NCBI RefSeq assembly: GCF_001547935.1
Contig: NZ_AP014635.1
Location: 1,922,001 to 1,986,000, forward strand
DNA: 64,000 nt
DNA from: Vibrio tritonius
GTDB taxonomy: Bacteria; Pseudomonadota; Gammaproteobacteria; Enterobacterales; Vibrionaceae
Reading direction: 5' to 3'
In this document: piece by piece, positions 47,668 through 57,818 of the stretch
How the letters are laid out: every line of letters begins with the position of its first letter
Numbering within the stretch: the first letter of the stretch is position 1
Made by a program: the position numbers and the translations under genes
The notes under the pieces: model-generated
What the model saw: the letters and a program-made list of their open reading frames with translations, nothing else
Database searches by the model: none
Told to the model about the DNA's origin: nothing

Positions 47668-48537
47668 TTAAACGTACTTCTTAACGTATTCAATAAACGT
47701 TTTATCGGCATGGGAAAGATAGCCCTCTTTACGCCATGCCAATGCCAAATCTAACCACACAGGTGGATCAAACGGCACCGCCACCACATCCGGTTCTTTA
47801 TCCGTCACCAATTCCAATAATGCGGTAATAGCATACTCATGCTTTACAATGCTTAAAATCATTGGCAACAGGTTGGTTTCAAAAGAGAATCTAGCTTCAA
47901 GCTTGTGCTCCTTACATACCTTATCAACAAATTCTCGGTGGAAATAACCGGTTTTAAACATCACCAATTCGTGTTCAAAAAAAGTTTCAAAATCAATCGA
48001 TTTCGCGGTCGCCAATTCATGTTGATGTCCAACGGTCGCCACCATTTGTGATGACAGTATTGGGTCGACATCTAGCTCTGGTGGAATATCTTGATTTAGG
48101 ATAACCCCTATATCTAACTCTCCAGCAAGTAACATTTGGCGAATCGACTGAGTCCCTGCTTCGACCACCGTCATTTTCAAATTTGGGAATTGGCTTTTAA
48201 ACGCCATGATGATTTCTGGTAAAAAGTAAGAACCCATCATGCTTGGCGTACCGAGTCGCACCTCGCCTTTTACTACGCCTTTCAATTCATCCATGGCCAA
48301 TTGTGCATCATCGAGTTGTCGTAAAACTCGTAACGCATGTTCTAGTAACACATCCCCCTCATGGGTAAGAGAGACTTTGCGTTCATCGCGTTTAAATAAG
48401 GTGACCCCGAGCTGCTGTTCAAATTTCTTTATTGAAATACTTAACGCTGGCTGAGCAATATGCAGCTGTTGTGCAGCATGAGTAAAACTGCCCTGCTGGG
48501 CAACGGCCACAAAATGGCGTAGATGACGAGTTTCCAT
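47668..48537 (-). CDS. LysR-family transcriptional regulator
   Basis: 289 residues. The winged helix-turn-helix is at 1-60 (METRHLRHFVAVAQQGSFTHAAQQLHIAQPALSISIKKFE..), followed by a periplasmic-binding-like effector domain (VRLGTPSMMGSYFLPEIIMAFKSQFPNL). It is divergent from the MFS gene at 48639 with a 101-base shared promoter region, so it probably controls that transporter in response to its substrate. AT-rich half-sites (ATA..TAT) occur in this gap. Confidence 0.92.
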   Translation of the reverse strand: METRHLRHFVAVAQQGSFTHAAQQLHIAQPALSISIKKFEQQLGVTLFKRDERKVSLTHEGDVLLEHALRVLRQLDDAQLAMDELKGVVKGEVRLGTPSMMGSYFLPEIIMAFKSQFPNLKMTVVEAGTQSIRQMLLAGELDIGVILNQDIPPELDVDPILSSQMVATVGHQHELATAKSIDFETFFEHELVMFKTGYFHREFVDKVCKEHKLEARFSFETNLLPMILSIVKHEYAITALLELVTDKEPDVVAVPFDPPVWLDLALAWRKEGYLSHADKTFIEYVKKYV

Positions 48538-48638
48538 AGTCGATAAATTTTAGATATGGTGGTGATATAGGTAATATATTTTATTAATTAGCCAGACACT
48601 GATAATTTGATCACGTTGTTAATGATTGAGTTGTTATT

Positions 48639-49859
48639 ATGATTGAGCTGCACACTCCACAATACCGCAAAGTGACCTTCGCTTTAGCCTTTGGCTCATT
48701 TTTGGTTTTTTCTAATCTGTATTTGTTTCAACCCATGCTGCCCTATATGGCAGAGCACTTCGCTATTTCTGAGACCCAAACCAACTGGATCTTTGCTGCA
48801 TCTACCTTAGCGTTATCTGTCTCTTTAGTTCCCTGGGCTATTAGTTCTGAATCGTTTGGTCGACGAAAAATAATTTTAATCGGCCTTTTTGCTATGCCAA
48901 TCATTAGCCTCCTGATGCTGTTAACGACACAATTTTGGCTACTTGTTATGGCTCGTGCAGCAATGGGGATCGCTCTAGCCGCATTTACTTCGGTTGCTGT
49001 GGCTTACATGGTTGAAGAACTCTCTGCCCCAGCGTTTAGTAAAGCCATTGGCAGTTACATTGCAGCCAATTCACTAGGCGGTATCGCGGGACGTATTACC
49101 GGTGGAATGTTGACCGATGCGCTAGGTTGGCAACAGGCGGTTGTGGTCATGGCGGTCTTTACGTTACTAGGCACCCTATGGGTAACATACACACTACCGG
49201 TACAACAGCACTTTGTGGCCCAGAAAGGGCGCTTTCGCGAACATAACCGCTCAATGTTACACCACTTACGTACCCCTTTGTTGTGGCTAGCCATGTTGAT
49301 TGGATGTGCCAACTTCGCACTATTTGTAAACCTGTATTCGGTAGCAGGATTTAGATTGGTCGCCGCACCATACTCACTTCCTGTGGGATTGGCATCTTTG
49401 ATCTTCCTTTGCTATCTCGGTGGCACGCTAAGTTCACGATTAACATCATTGTGGGTTAAGAATCACTCATCCATAAGCGGAATGATCTTGGGCACTATCA
49501 TTAGTATGCTCGGCATGTGGATAGCCCGGATAGAACAGCTACCAGCCATCTTAATCGGTTTAATGTGCATTAGTTTTGGCGCGTTTTTTACCCACACATT
49601 GGCGTATTCTTGGGTAAGTCGTAAAGCAACCCAAGCGAAAGCCACAGCCACCGCGCTCTATTTGGTCCACTACTATATCGGCGGCAGCTTAGGCGGATTT
49701 TTTCTACTTTATTGCTGGCAGCACGGCGGATGGGATGGCGTGATAGAAGGCGGTATGGTGCTCTATTTGGCCATTTTTGGCTTGTGTTGGATGCTCAGTA
49801 AACGTAACCGTTCCCCGGTAACTGAGCCAAACCGTGGATTTGTTAAAACGTCCCGGTAA
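48639..49859 (+). CDS. MFS transporter (YnfM-like)
   Basis: 406 residues, 12 predicted membrane helices, with the MFS motif between helices 2 and 3 (ESFGRRKIILIGLF). AAFTSVAVAYMVEELSAP and GYILAAN-type SYIAANSLGGIAGRITGGML resemble the YnfM/arabinose-efflux-like group. Substrate unknown. The overlap with the next gene's upstream part is small; the LysR gene is divergent. Few ribosome-binding bases are visible before 48639. Confidence 0.9.
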   Translation: MIELHTPQYRKVTFALAFGSFLVFSNLYLFQPMLPYMAEHFAISETQTNWIFAASTLALSVSLVPWAISSESFGRRKIILIGLFAMPIISLLMLLTTQFWLLVMARAAMGIALAAFTSVAVAYMVEELSAPAFSKAIGSYIAANSLGGIAGRITGGMLTDALGWQQAVVVMAVFTLLGTLWVTYTLPVQQHFVAQKGRFREHNRSMLHHLRTPLLWLAMLIGCANFALFVNLYSVAGFRLVAAPYSLPVGLASLIFLCYLGGTLSSRLTSLWVKNHSSISGMILGTIISMLGMWIARIEQLPAILIGLMCISFGAFFTHTLAYSWVSRKATQAKATATALYLVHYYIGGSLGGFFLLYCWQHGGWDGVIEGGMVLYLAIFGLCWMLSKRNRSPVTEPNRGFVKTSR

Positions 49860-49908
49860 CAGTTTGTGCTATGCTTGCGGCAAATTCACAATAACAACGA
49901 AATACACT

Positions 49909-50472
49909 ATGAGCTCAACCACAGATACCAAAGCCATTGCTGCTACAGTTAATCAATGGCTCGATGATGTTGTCATCGGTCTTAACTTGTGCCCTTTTGC
50001 CGCTAAACCACAGCGCAATCAACAAATTAAAATTTTTGTCAGCCTTGCAGACACAGAAGAGCAACTCCTAGAAGACATCCTCGTCCAATTCACCATTTTA
50101 GAGGACACTCCCGCTAGTAAGTTAGAAACCACGCTCGTTGTCGTACCGAACATGTTGGAAGATTTTTGGGACTACAATCAATTCATTGACTGGGTGGAAG
50201 CCCTCATTCAACAACAAGGCTGGAATGGTACGTATCAAGTCGCCACTTTCCATCCAGATTACTATTTTGCGGGTACAGACCCAGACGATGCAGAAAATCT
50301 CACCAACCGAGCCCCTTATCCGATTTTCCATCTCATTCGCGAAGAGAGCATGGAAAAAGTGTTACGCCACTACCCCGATCCTGAAGCGATTCCAGAAAAC
50401 AATATCGCGCTCGTGTCTGCGCTAACGGAAGAAGAACGTCTTAAATTATTCCCTTATTTGTTTCGAAAATAG
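49909..50472 (+). CDS. DUF1415-family protein
   Basis: 187 residues from the ATG at 49909. VNQWLDDVVIGLNLCPFAAKP and TTLVVVPNMLEDFWDYNQFIDWVEALI, then GTYQVATFHPDYYFAGTDPDDAENLTNRAPYP and HLIREESMEKVLRHYPDPE..IPENN are the conserved blocks of this uncharacterised gammaproteobacterial family. No membrane segment or signal. It starts 50 bases after the MFS gene stop and could be read through with it. Confidence 0.9.
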   Translation: MSSTTDTKAIAATVNQWLDDVVIGLNLCPFAAKPQRNQQIKIFVSLADTEEQLLEDILVQFTILEDTPASKLETTLVVVPNMLEDFWDYNQFIDWVEALIQQQGWNGTYQVATFHPDYYFAGTDPDDAENLTNRAPYPIFHLIREESMEKVLRHYPDPEAIPENNIALVSALTEEERLKLFPYLFRK

Positions 50473-50621
50473 GCAAGTTGAGATACAGCCTTAATGCGCT
50501 TATCAACCAAGCTTGATTGCGTACATAAGTGCAGCAACTAGCGAGGGAAACCAAAAATCTTCATGGGCTTTGGTCCTTGAAAGTGCTACCCTAGCGGCAG
50601 CATTTTCTATGAGAGAATAAC

Positions 50622-50972
50622 ATGAGCAAATTAACTGCAGACATCCAAGCAAACCTTGATCTTTTCGTAGCAGAAACAAAAGAATCTCAACTGGTTTGGG
50701 GCCTTCGCAATGAAGAAGGTTGGTTGTCTTGTGAATCAACCGAATTTGAAGAAAGCGAAGTGATGCCTTTTTGGTCAAGCAAAGCTGACGCTGAAATCCA
50801 CAACGTTGAAGAGTGGGCTGATTTCGAAGTCGTTGAAATCCCGCTAGATATTTTTGTGGAAGATTGGCTACTCACTCTAGCCGAAGATGGCGTACTGGTT
50901 GGTACCAACTGGAACGCGCAACTTGAAGGTAAAGAGCTAGAGCCTTCTGATTTAGCCAAACTTTACGTTTAA
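50622..50972 (+). CDS. DUF2750-family protein
   Basis: A 116-residue acidic protein: LFVAETKESQLVWGLRNEEGWLSCES and VMPFWSSKADAEIH...EWADFEVVEIPLDIFVEDWLLTLAEDGVLVGTNWN. The W-x-L.. and FWS blocks match DUF2750, a small family of unknown function common in Vibrio and Pseudomonas. Single gene, with good codon use and AGAGAATAAC before the ATG. Confidence 0.88.
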   Translation: MSKLTADIQANLDLFVAETKESQLVWGLRNEEGWLSCESTEFEESEVMPFWSSKADAEIHNVEEWADFEVVEIPLDIFVEDWLLTLAEDGVLVGTNWNAQLEGKELEPSDLAKLYV

Positions 50973-51054
50973 GTTATCGCTAAACGCCATTGAACAAGAC
51001 GCAGCGATGCGTCTTGTTTGTTTTCAATCTACAAGCCCCAATCGGACCGAATCC

Positions 51055-51630
51055 ATGCAATTAAGTAAGCTAACGCAAGAAATTTTTGATCATCTGTATC
51101 GCGACATTACTGAATTCCGTTCAACTTTTGATCTTCCTGTTGCTCAACCAGAGACACTAAACGAACAGCAAGATAGCCTGCACACATCTTTGATTGTGGA
51201 AGAGATGACAGAGCTTGCAGAAGCACCGGATAAAACTGAACAAGCCGATGCAATCGTCGACAGTGTATACGTCTTAATGGGCCGTTTAGTGCATCTTGGT
51301 AACGACAAAGTATCGGATAACTTAGCAATCAGTTACCTTATCGACATTCTGCTAAACGTTGCAGTCAACCGCGGTATCGACTTTATTCCATGTTGGGATG
51401 AAGTACACAGCTCAAACATGAGCAAAGTGTGCCGTAACGAACAAGAATACGCAGAAACAGAAGCGTTTTACGTCAAACAAGGCGTGAAACTGATGGCCGT
51501 AGAAAAAGGCGGTTACATCATCGCTAAATGCGCAGAAGATTTTGTTTCTGAAAGCAAAACCATCAAAAAAGGTAAAGTGCTGAAATCGGTTTACTACCGC
51601 CCAGCAGACCTAGCCCCATTAACCAAATAA
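51055..51630 (+). CDS. MazG-superfamily NTP pyrophosphohydrolase-like protein
   Basis: 191 residues from the ATG at 51055. The signature EEMTELAEAPDKTEQADAIVDSVYVLMG carries the E-E-x-x-E and x-x-D metal-binding pattern of all-alpha MazG/HisE-type hydrolases; IIAKCAEDFVSESKTIKKGKVLKS gives a second conserved block. It probably removes pyrophosphate from an NTP or similar. The RBS is weak (CGGACCG). Follows DUF2750 by 80 bases. Confidence 0.82.
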   Translation: MQLSKLTQEIFDHLYRDITEFRSTFDLPVAQPETLNEQQDSLHTSLIVEEMTELAEAPDKTEQADAIVDSVYVLMGRLVHLGNDKVSDNLAISYLIDILLNVAVNRGIDFIPCWDEVHSSNMSKVCRNEQEYAETEAFYVKQGVKLMAVEKGGYIIAKCAEDFVSESKTIKKGKVLKSVYYRPADLAPLTK

Positions 51631-51680
51631 TGGCGTGCGCCAAAGCCTAGCACCGCTGGGCTTTGGTCTTCCGCTCTTTA

Positions 51681-51715
51681 AAAGGACACACACTTTTCAA
51701 TTGGGACACACACCC
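51681..51715. repeat. REP-like GGACACACAC motifs before the RAYT gene
   Basis: AAAGGACACACAC (51681-51693) and GGGACACACACCC (51703-51715) are two direct copies of a GGACACAC core, 145 bases before the transposase start. Matching GTGTGTCC lies on the other side of the gene in the opposite orientation. Confidence 0.5.
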
Positions 51716-51859
51716 ACATTTATTTCACATTTCAGTTTACGACTTTTAACTCATCCCAATTGTTTCTTTGAAGCGTCTCGAATAATCGCTGCGTCACTCT
51801 TACGCTCACTTCAGTAAATCGTCACGCTAAGGCTTTCTACTTTCTCGGAGCCGCAATTC

Positions 51860-52822
51860 GTGACAACCGCTCGCTCTCAGCTTATTTGTCCAGACATCAC
51901 GCCGTACTATCACTGTGTTTCTCGTTGTGTTCGTCGTTCGTATTTATGTGGCGTTGATAGTCTCACAGGAAAATCGTATGAGCATCGCCGTGATTGGATT
52001 GAACAGCGTATTCTTAGCCTCGCCTCTGTTTATCTCATTCAAATTTGCTCTTACGCGGTGATGAGCAATCACTACCATCTCGTTGTACGTATTGATAAAG
52101 AAGGTGCTCTTGCTTTGTCTGATTTGGAGGTGGTTAAGCGCTGGAACGCAGAGCACCAACTGCCATTAATTATTCAACGTTGGTTAGCGGGAGATATTCG
52201 ATCTGAGTCAGAAAAAGATGCGTGCAATCAATTCATCTGCAAGTGGCGAGAGCGACTTTATTCCCTCAGTTGGTTTATGAAAGAGCTTAATTATGATATT
52301 GCAGTTCAAGCAAACAAAGAGGATCAATGTACAGGCCGTTTTTGGGAAGGCCGATTCAAATCTCAAGCTCTACTCGATGAAAAAGCGCTTCTTTCTGCTA
52401 TGGCGTATGTCGATCTAAACCCGATTCGAGCCAAGATAGCCGATACGCCTGAACAATCAGATTTTACCTCAATAAAAGCGAGACTAACAAGTTTAGAGAA
52501 AGGGGAAACCACCACATCATCGCTCGCCAATTTCATGGGCTACGAGCACCAAAATAAATCGCGAGGTATCCCTTTTAGACTCAGTGACTACCTTGAGCTA
52601 GTGGATTGGGTTGGCCGACAAATAAGGCCAGATAAGCCCGGTTATATCGAAGATTCGCAGCCTAATATACTCAGGAGGCTCTCGTTAACCCAAAGTGATT
52701 GTTTAGCTCTTTGCACCAAGCTAGAGAAAAAGCCTCGCGTTTGGGTAGGAACCAAAGCGCGTTTACATGACGCCAAAATGGCATTAAACAAAAAGCGGAT
52801 GGTCGGTCTGCATATTGCTTAA
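51860..52822 (+). CDS. REP-associated tyrosine transposase (RAYT, Y1 HUH family)
   Basis: 320 residues from the GTG at 51860, ten bases after GGAG. HUH motif H71-Y-H73 in SNHYHLVVRI; the catalytic Tyr is in AMAYVDLNPIRA near 182; FWEGRFKSQ is conserved in RAYTs. The enzyme nicks single-strand DNA at REP-type hairpins. Unlike IS200/IS605, RAYTs are usually single-copy and vertically kept. GGACACAC-type palindromic pieces lie on both sides. I see no intact IS ends. Confidence 0.88.
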   Translation: MTTARSQLICPDITPYYHCVSRCVRRSYLCGVDSLTGKSYEHRRDWIEQRILSLASVYLIQICSYAVMSNHYHLVVRIDKEGALALSDLEVVKRWNAEHQLPLIIQRWLAGDIRSESEKDACNQFICKWRERLYSLSWFMKELNYDIAVQANKEDQCTGRFWEGRFKSQALLDEKALLSAMAYVDLNPIRAKIADTPEQSDFTSIKARLTSLEKGETTTSSLANFMGYEHQNKSRGIPFRLSDYLELVDWVGRQIRPDKPGYIEDSQPNILRRLSLTQSDCLALCTKLEKKPRVWVGTKARLHDAKMALNKKRMVGLHIA

Positions 52823-52997
52823 TATCTAGGAGCCGCATTATCTCTCTCGCCCCCCCCTTTTGACTCCCCTACAAACAAATCTAACCTGCTAATCAATTTT
52901 GTATGCAAGTTCGGAATCGGTTGGCACAAACAAAATTAACTAACACAGCAGAAAAATAATACATTTTTAATGTCTATTGAGGTCTGTTCTCGTAAAG

Positions 52998-53027
52998 GTG
53001 ACTGTCCTTTTAGGAAAGAGTGTGTCC
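52998..53027. repeat. REP-like motifs after the RAYT gene
   Basis: GTGACTGTCCTTTTAGG and GAGTGTGTCC are inverted relative to the upstream GGACACAC copies, so the gene is bracketed by an inverted arrangement. A REP hairpin consensus for this group is not known to me. Confidence 0.45.
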
Positions 53028-53055
53028 TCGTTAAGGAAGAGCCAAACGATAGATA

Positions 53056-53085
53056 AAAAAACGCCACCCTGATAGACAAGGTGGC
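53056..53085 (-). terminator. Terminator downstream of btuD
   Basis: GCCACC (53063-53068) pairs with GGTGGC (53080-53085) and the minus strand then has seven T residues. It lies 170 bases past the btuD stop and is the first strong terminator for that transcript. Confidence 0.7.
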
Positions 53086-53256
53086 TAAGGAGACTATAAA
53101 AAGCCTAACAAGAACGAGAATGTATCGATCTTATTAATGCCAATTGCGTGCCAACTTTTAAAAATATCCTAAGTTATTGATTTATATAGATGTGGTTAAA
53201 ATGGCATTTTGGGCGGTTTCAGTTAATGATCCACATTTGTGCTTTCTGCACCAAAA

Positions 53257-54012
53257 CTACTCGAAGAGCAGTATAGATTTTCCATCAAAATCAACGAGCT
53301 TGACGGAGGTGTTGAATACACACGCGAGCATCTCTTCAGTTAATACCTCTGTCGGTAAACCAATGCTCTCCACGACACCTTTTCGCAAAAGCACGACTCG
53401 GTCAGCGTGGCGTAGTGATCGGTTTAAGTCGTGGTTTGCCATCACCACGGTGATCCCCTGCTGTTTGACGTACGCAATCAGTTTATAAAGCAAAGCCTCT
53501 TGTGCGATATCGAGAGGCGCCGCTGGTTCATCCAAAATCAACATCTTTGCATAGGGATTGAGTGTCGGCCAAATCTGTAAGCAGCAACCAGCCAGTCGTA
53601 CGCGCTGCCATTCACCGCCAGAGAGCTGATGAATGGAGCGATGCAATTTGTCGCTGATATTTAAAAGTTCACTCAGTTCATTGACCACCGGCAACACTTT
53701 CTCATCATGAACGTCAATACATGCCGGCAATGACAAAGCCAGATATTGAAAAACATCGAGATTAAAGGAAGGACGCTGCGCTTGTGGTAAAAAAGCGCGT
53801 TTGAGCGCAAGGTCAGGCAGTGATAGATCACTAATAAGTACATCATCAAACCACACTTCCCCTTGGCACTCTGTCATACCCGCTAGTGCTCCGAGCAACG
53901 TACTTTTACCGCAACCATTTGGCCCCAAAATATGCAGCACTTCTCCTGCTTCACACTCAAACGATAGTGGCAATAAACGATGGCCCACTTGTAAGTCTTT
54001 AATGCGAATCAT
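53257..54012 (-). CDS. btuD: Vitamin B12 ABC importer ATPase
   Basis: 251 residues with Walker [18 protein letters not shown], the Q-loop [12 protein letters not shown] signature [16 protein letters not shown], Walker [13 protein letters not shown] and the H-loop NHDLNR. With BtuC and BtuF (not in this window) it drives cobalamin across the inner membrane. It overlaps btuC by 14 bases, so translation is coupled. In the family it is closer to BtuD than to the ferric-siderophore FhuC types. Confidence 0.9.
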   Translation of the reverse strand: MIRIKDLQVGHRLLPLSFECEAGEVLHILGPNGCGKSTLLGALAGMTECQGEVWFDDVLISDLSLPDLALKRAFLPQAQRPSFNLDVFQYLALSLPACIDVHDEKVLPVVNELSELLNISDKLHRSIHQLSGGEWQRVRLAGCCLQIWPTLNPYAKMLILDEPAAPLDIAQEALLYKLIAYVKQQGITVVMANHDLNRSLRHADRVVLLRKGVVESIGLPTEVLTEEMLACVFNTSVKLVDFDGKSILLFE

Positions 54013-54994
54013 GATTTTTCACCAGCATCCAGATAAATACTGGAGCTCCTAACGTTGTGGTCACCACTCCGAGTGGCAGCTCCGCTGAATTAAGCGCTAA
54101 TCTGGCCACTAAGTCTGCTGCTGCTAACAGCAACGCGCCACCTAATGCCGATAATGGTAGCAGCATTTTATTTTCTGAACCTAAGGTTAAGCGCAGTAGA
54201 TGTGGGACAACTAAGCCAACAAAACCAATTACGCCGCCCAGAGCGACCGCTCCGCCAACCAATATTGACACCGCCAAGATAAGTTTCCAGCGCAGTTTAT
54301 GGATATCCACACCTAACTGGCGAGCGACCTCTTCACCGAGCATCAGCTTATCGAGTTTTTTACCTTGCAACACCAACCATCCAATCACCGGAATGGTCAC
54401 TACACTGAGCCAATGCTGCTCCCAAATCACACCACCAACACTGCCCATCAACCAATACATTAACTGGCGAAGGCTCATATCATCACTGAAATAGAACGCC
54501 CACGTCACCACTGCGCCTGATAAAATTCCCAGAGCGACTCCAACTAACAACAATCTTGTTGTCGTTAGCCTTAACGTTTTCGCCATAGTGACTAATATGG
54601 CAGTAAACACTAAAGCACCTGCCATAGCTGATAGCATAAACACTTGTGGTGTGGCTGCAAAAGGGAAAAAGAACAACACTAACACCATGGCGACACTGGC
54701 TCCGCCGGAAATACCGACCACACCGGGTTCAGCGAGTACGTTACCCAGTAACACTTGTAATGTTGCCCCAGCAACGCCCAGTGATGCACCAATTATCAAT
54801 GCAGCTAATAACCGTGGAATACGTAATTCGAACAATAACCGGGCTTTGAGCGTTGTCATTGGCTCAAATGGCGAAATGTAAAGCCCACCTAGCACTAAAT
54901 AAAAGCCAGCCAAAAGCAATAGAGCTAGCCCCAGAACCCACGCGGCTCTAACCCACCGTTTTTGTTTACGTAAAAGGAGCTGATTAAAATCCAT
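53999..54994 (-). CDS. btuC: Vitamin B12 ABC importer permease
   Basis: 331 residues, about 10 membrane helices, of the FecCD/BtuC family: [44 protein letters not shown], and the coupling loop [22 protein letters not shown]. BtuC2D2 takes up cobalamin. The ribosome binding site is weak. There is no cobalamin riboswitch in the short gap before it, so regulation is not visible here; the nearby CobT gene suggests a cobalamin theme for 53-57.5 kb. Confidence 0.9.
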   Translation of the reverse strand: MDFNQLLLRKQKRWVRAAWVLGLALLLLAGFYLVLGGLYISPFEPMTTLKARLLFELRIPRLLAALIIGASLGVAGATLQVLLGNVLAEPGVVGISGGASVAMVLVLFFFPFAATPQVFMLSAMAGALVFTAILVTMAKTLRLTTTRLLLVGVALGILSGAVVTWAFYFSDDMSLRQLMYWLMGSVGGVIWEQHWLSVVTIPVIGWLVLQGKKLDKLMLGEEVARQLGVDIHKLRWKLILAVSILVGGAVALGGVIGFVGLVVPHLLRLTLGSENKMLLPLSALGGALLLAAADLVARLALNSAELPLGVVTTTLGAPVFIWMLVKNHDSH

Positions 54995-55016
54995 AAAGTG
55001 AGAACTATAAACAAGA

Positions 55017-55042
55017 ATGGCTTAACGATAACGTTAAGCCAT
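55017..55042 (-). terminator. Terminator between astE and btuC
   Basis: ATGGCTTAACG, loop ATAA, CGTTAAGCCAT forms a perfect 11-bp stem, 29 bases past the astE stop; the minus strand continues TCTTGTTTATAG. The T run is modest. Confidence 0.65.
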
Positions 55043-55070
55043 TTAAATAGAAAGAGAGATTTACCGTTAA

Positions 55071-56096
55071 TCAGTCGTAAACGACTTGATCATTCTCATA
55101 TCGAATAGAAACGCCGCACACCATGAGTGCCGCTCGTTGGCCAATCGCCACTTTATGATTAGGGAAGACAATCGCTTCCCCTTCATTTTGTGCCATAAGC
55201 GGTTTATCACCGTCATGACCAAATACTTCACCATGCATAAAAGAGGTGAAGTTTTCGACTGAATCATCAAACAAAAACTCAAAGTCGTCATGTAAACGTA
55301 CAATCGTACGACTTACTCGATATGTAATTAACTCATTGGTAGGCGTCGGTAATACATCACCAGCGATTTTCGCTTTTAGTGCATCACTAAACCCTTTGAA
55401 AGAATTGAGATCATTCTCCCCTAACCGGGCAACTTTGCCCAATTCCACGGTCACTGCTTGAGCACCATGCAGTTCGGCGCTGTACCAACTAAAGGTGCTT
55501 GATGGAGCATTAGATAGCATTAATGCTTCCACCTGAGCAGCATTGAGAAAATCGATCAATGCTCGGCTTCGAGTTGCATGGCGAGAGCGAGGGCTAACCG
55601 CAAATGAGAGATGTTTAGAACCACGAATGGCGCAATGCAAATCAAAATGCCAACGTGATTCGACCTTTGTCCCACAGAAAAAATCACTCACTGTAATTTT
55701 TAAACTATCGGCGATACCCAGCTCTAACGATGGCTCTTGCGGCTTTTCGTCAAATAGGCGATTAAGATTAACATCGACAAAACGCACATGTGCATTGGTT
55801 GCTTTAGGGTGCGCCAATATAAACAAGCAGCGCTCTTTTACCGCTTGCTTACCAGACAAAATGTCACTAACCCACTGATCCACCAACTCTAGAGGTGCGG
55901 TTTCATCACCATGTATGCCAGCAGATATAACCAAGTGCTGAGTATTGGGGGTTTGCTGAGCAGGAATCACCTCTAGCACACCACGTTGATGTAATTTTAA
56001 CGTGACACCATCTGCATTTTTAACGGCATTCGGAACGATTTGAGAATACGTATCCAATGTGTCAGTCAAAAATGACTGATGAAACAGTGACGTCAT
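55071..56096 (-). CDS. astE: Succinylglutamate desuccinylase
   Basis: 341 residues of the AstE/AspA family. Zinc ligands H62 and E65 (SAGIHGDETAP) and a later His (WHFDLHCAIRGS); GAQAVTVELGKVA is the conserved catalytic-Glu region. It splits N2-succinylglutamate to succinate and glutamate, the last step of arginine succinyltransferase catabolism. The other ast genes are not next to it here: it stands alone between btuC and cobT, as in some Vibrio. Confidence 0.93.
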   Translation of the reverse strand: MTSLFHQSFLTDTLDTYSQIVPNAVKNADGVTLKLHQRGVLEVIPAQQTPNTQHLVISAGIHGDETAPLELVDQWVSDILSGKQAVKERCLFILAHPKATNAHVRFVDVNLNRLFDEKPQEPSLELGIADSLKITVSDFFCGTKVESRWHFDLHCAIRGSKHLSFAVSPRSRHATRSRALIDFLNAAQVEALMLSNAPSSTFSWYSAELHGAQAVTVELGKVARLGENDLNSFKGFSDALKAKIAGDVLPTPTNELITYRVSRTIVRLHDDFEFLFDDSVENFTSFMHGEVFGHDGDKPLMAQNEGEAIVFPNHKVAIGQRAALMVCGVSIRYENDQVVYD

Positions 56097-56136
56097 GCAT
56101 TACTCCTTTATTGCACAGTAACAATACCAATGGTAG

Positions 56137-56292
56137 TTAATATCTATTACACCGGTAACGATCATCATTTAGACGAAGATAATCAATCGGCTGATAAAAT
56201 ACCTTACCTTCCAACAAGGTAACTCTGAACTTGGTAAGTTTACCACCATCAGAGGAAAACTCTCTATCTTCAATTAGTTCTTTACCGTACAC
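56137..56292 (-). CDS. Candidate small gene or gene fragment (51 codons)
   Basis: On the minus strand a GTG at 56292-56290 opens a frame to TAA at 56139-56137. The product contains KELIEDREFSSDGGKL and GKVFYQPIDYLRLNDDRYR, which has clearly protein-like composition and few rare residues. There is a stop codon just before the start (TAG CTC TTT GTG) and no Shine-Dalgarno, so it may be the tail of a lost gene. It lies between cobT and astE on the same strand. Confidence 0.45.
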   Translation of the reverse strand: MYGKELIEDREFSSDGGKLTKFRVTLLEGKVFYQPIDYLRLNDDRYRCNRY

Positions 56293-56384
56293 AAAGAGCT
56301 AATTCTGACTTGTATCACGTAAATATAACTAAGGATCGTCACTCCTATCACTCTTTGACGAGCCACACCGAGACTAATAAATTA

Positions 56385-57413
56385 TTACACCGTTACACCA
56401 GCTTCAGCAAAACTGGCCATGGTGTTATAGAACTCAGCTGCCGCTTTAACCATAGGTACAGCAAGCGCAGCGCCTGTGCCTTCACCAAGGCGCAACCCCA
56501 ATTCCAACAACGGTTTCGCGTGCAGTTTGTCCAGCACAACTTTATGACCCGCTTCATGTGATTGGTGAGCAAAGATCATCACTTCTCGACTGTCTGGTTC
56601 AATAAGAGTGGCAATGTATGCCGCCGTGCTCACAATGAAACCATCAACTAAGACTGGAGTGTTTTTTTCGTACGCGCCAAGGAATGCTCCAACCATCTGT
56701 ACGATTTCAAAACCACCGACTTCGGCTAATACTGTCAAAGGATTTTGACCTTGGCAGCGAGCGACACCTTGCGCGACAAGAGCCACTTTTTTCTCATATT
56801 GCGCTGGTGAAATACCCGTTCCCATACCAACACAAGTCTGCGCACTTTCGCCTGTTAGTGCCGCCAGTAATGCTGCCGCACTGCTCGTATTGGCAATACC
56901 CATTTCACCAAACATCACCAAGTTTGAGCCTTGGTCAATAATGTTTTGCACAAAGGATTTGCCTAAATCAATACCGCGAGTCACCTGCTGCGCCGTCATT
57001 GCCGCCGATTCGGCAAAGTTAGCAGTGCGGTCACCAAGACGCTGGATGAAAAAATCAGGATGATCGGATTCAACAGGGAATAAAATACCTGTATCGACCA
57101 CTTTAATATCAATTTGGTTAGCACGGCAAAAACAGTTAATCGCGGCACCACCATTTAAAAAGTTAAGCACCATCTGTTGTGTTACTGCACTTGGGGCAAT
57201 ACTAACACCGGAGTCAGCAATGCCATGGTCACCAGCAAATACAATCGCGGTGGGCTTTTGGATTTCAATCTGATTCACAGCATTCGTTTTTCCTTGGCTT
57301 TGAATTAAAGCCAACTGAAAAGCCACTTCTTCTATTTGGCCCAAAGAACCAACGGGTTTGGTTTTTTGGTCAATCCGAGTTTGAATTGACTCAGCGTATT
57401 GACGATCTAGCAT
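56385..57413 (-). CDS. cobT: Nicotinate-nucleotide:dimethylbenzimidazole phosphoribosyltransferase
   Basis: About 342 residues from the ATG at 57413, eight bases after AAGGAT. The family blocks are present: [72 protein letters not shown], and the catalytic-Glu end [21 protein letters not shown]. It makes alpha-ribazole phosphate for the lower ligand of cobalamin. cobS and cobU are not adjacent here. No cobalamin riboswitch is seen upstream. Confidence 0.95.
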   Translation of the reverse strand: MLDRQYAESIQTRIDQKTKPVGSLGQIEEVAFQLALIQSQGKTNAVNQIEIQKPTAIVFAGDHGIADSGVSIAPSAVTQQMVLNFLNGGAAINCFCRANQIDIKVVDTGILFPVESDHPDFFIQRLGDRTANFAESAAMTAQQVTRGIDLGKSFVQNIIDQGSNLVMFGEMGIANTSSAAALLAALTGESAQTCVGMGTGISPAQYEKKVALVAQGVARCQGQNPLTVLAEVGGFEIVQMVGAFLGAYEKNTPVLVDGFIVSTAAYIATLIEPDSREVMIFAHQSHEAGHKVVLDKLHAKPLLELGLRLGEGTGAALAVPMVKAAAEFYNTMASFAEAGVTV

Positions 57414-57419
57414 GCTCAA

Positions 57420-57818
57420 TTATCCTTACAGTCATCAGCTACTTATATGACAGCACACCTGAACTTTTATAAGTGACACTACACCGCACCGAAGAGTGCT
57501 AGGTAGCTGAATAATTTACAAAATTAATCTGAGTGTACTCGCAATTTTACTGATACTCCAAACATAAACCAGTACTTAGCCAAAGTTCAACATTGGTGTT
57601 AATCATCGATAACGAACGGTGTCTGTTATATTTACAAAACCACAACGATTAATAAGCACTTTGTTGCAATCTATTCAACTAAGCAATATAGTCAAAAGCT
57701 AACTTATTGACGAAATGAAGCGTATATAGTGATATTCCTCGCGAAATCGTAGGTTATTCTCTTTTATCAAATCTGTATTTTATATACGCTACGCACTTCT
57801 GCGTTAGGTCAAAACATA
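57420..57818. other. Divergent promoter region between cobT and the NAD(P)-binding gene
   Basis: About 400 AT-rich bases. I looked for a B12 box (cobalamin riboswitch core) and did not see one. No RNA gene or repeat is visible. Confidence 0.4.

Noticed and set aside
57420-57818. A cobalamin riboswitch upstream of cobT
   Set aside because: No B12 box or adjacent conserved stems could be found; the region looks like ordinary AT-rich promoter DNA.
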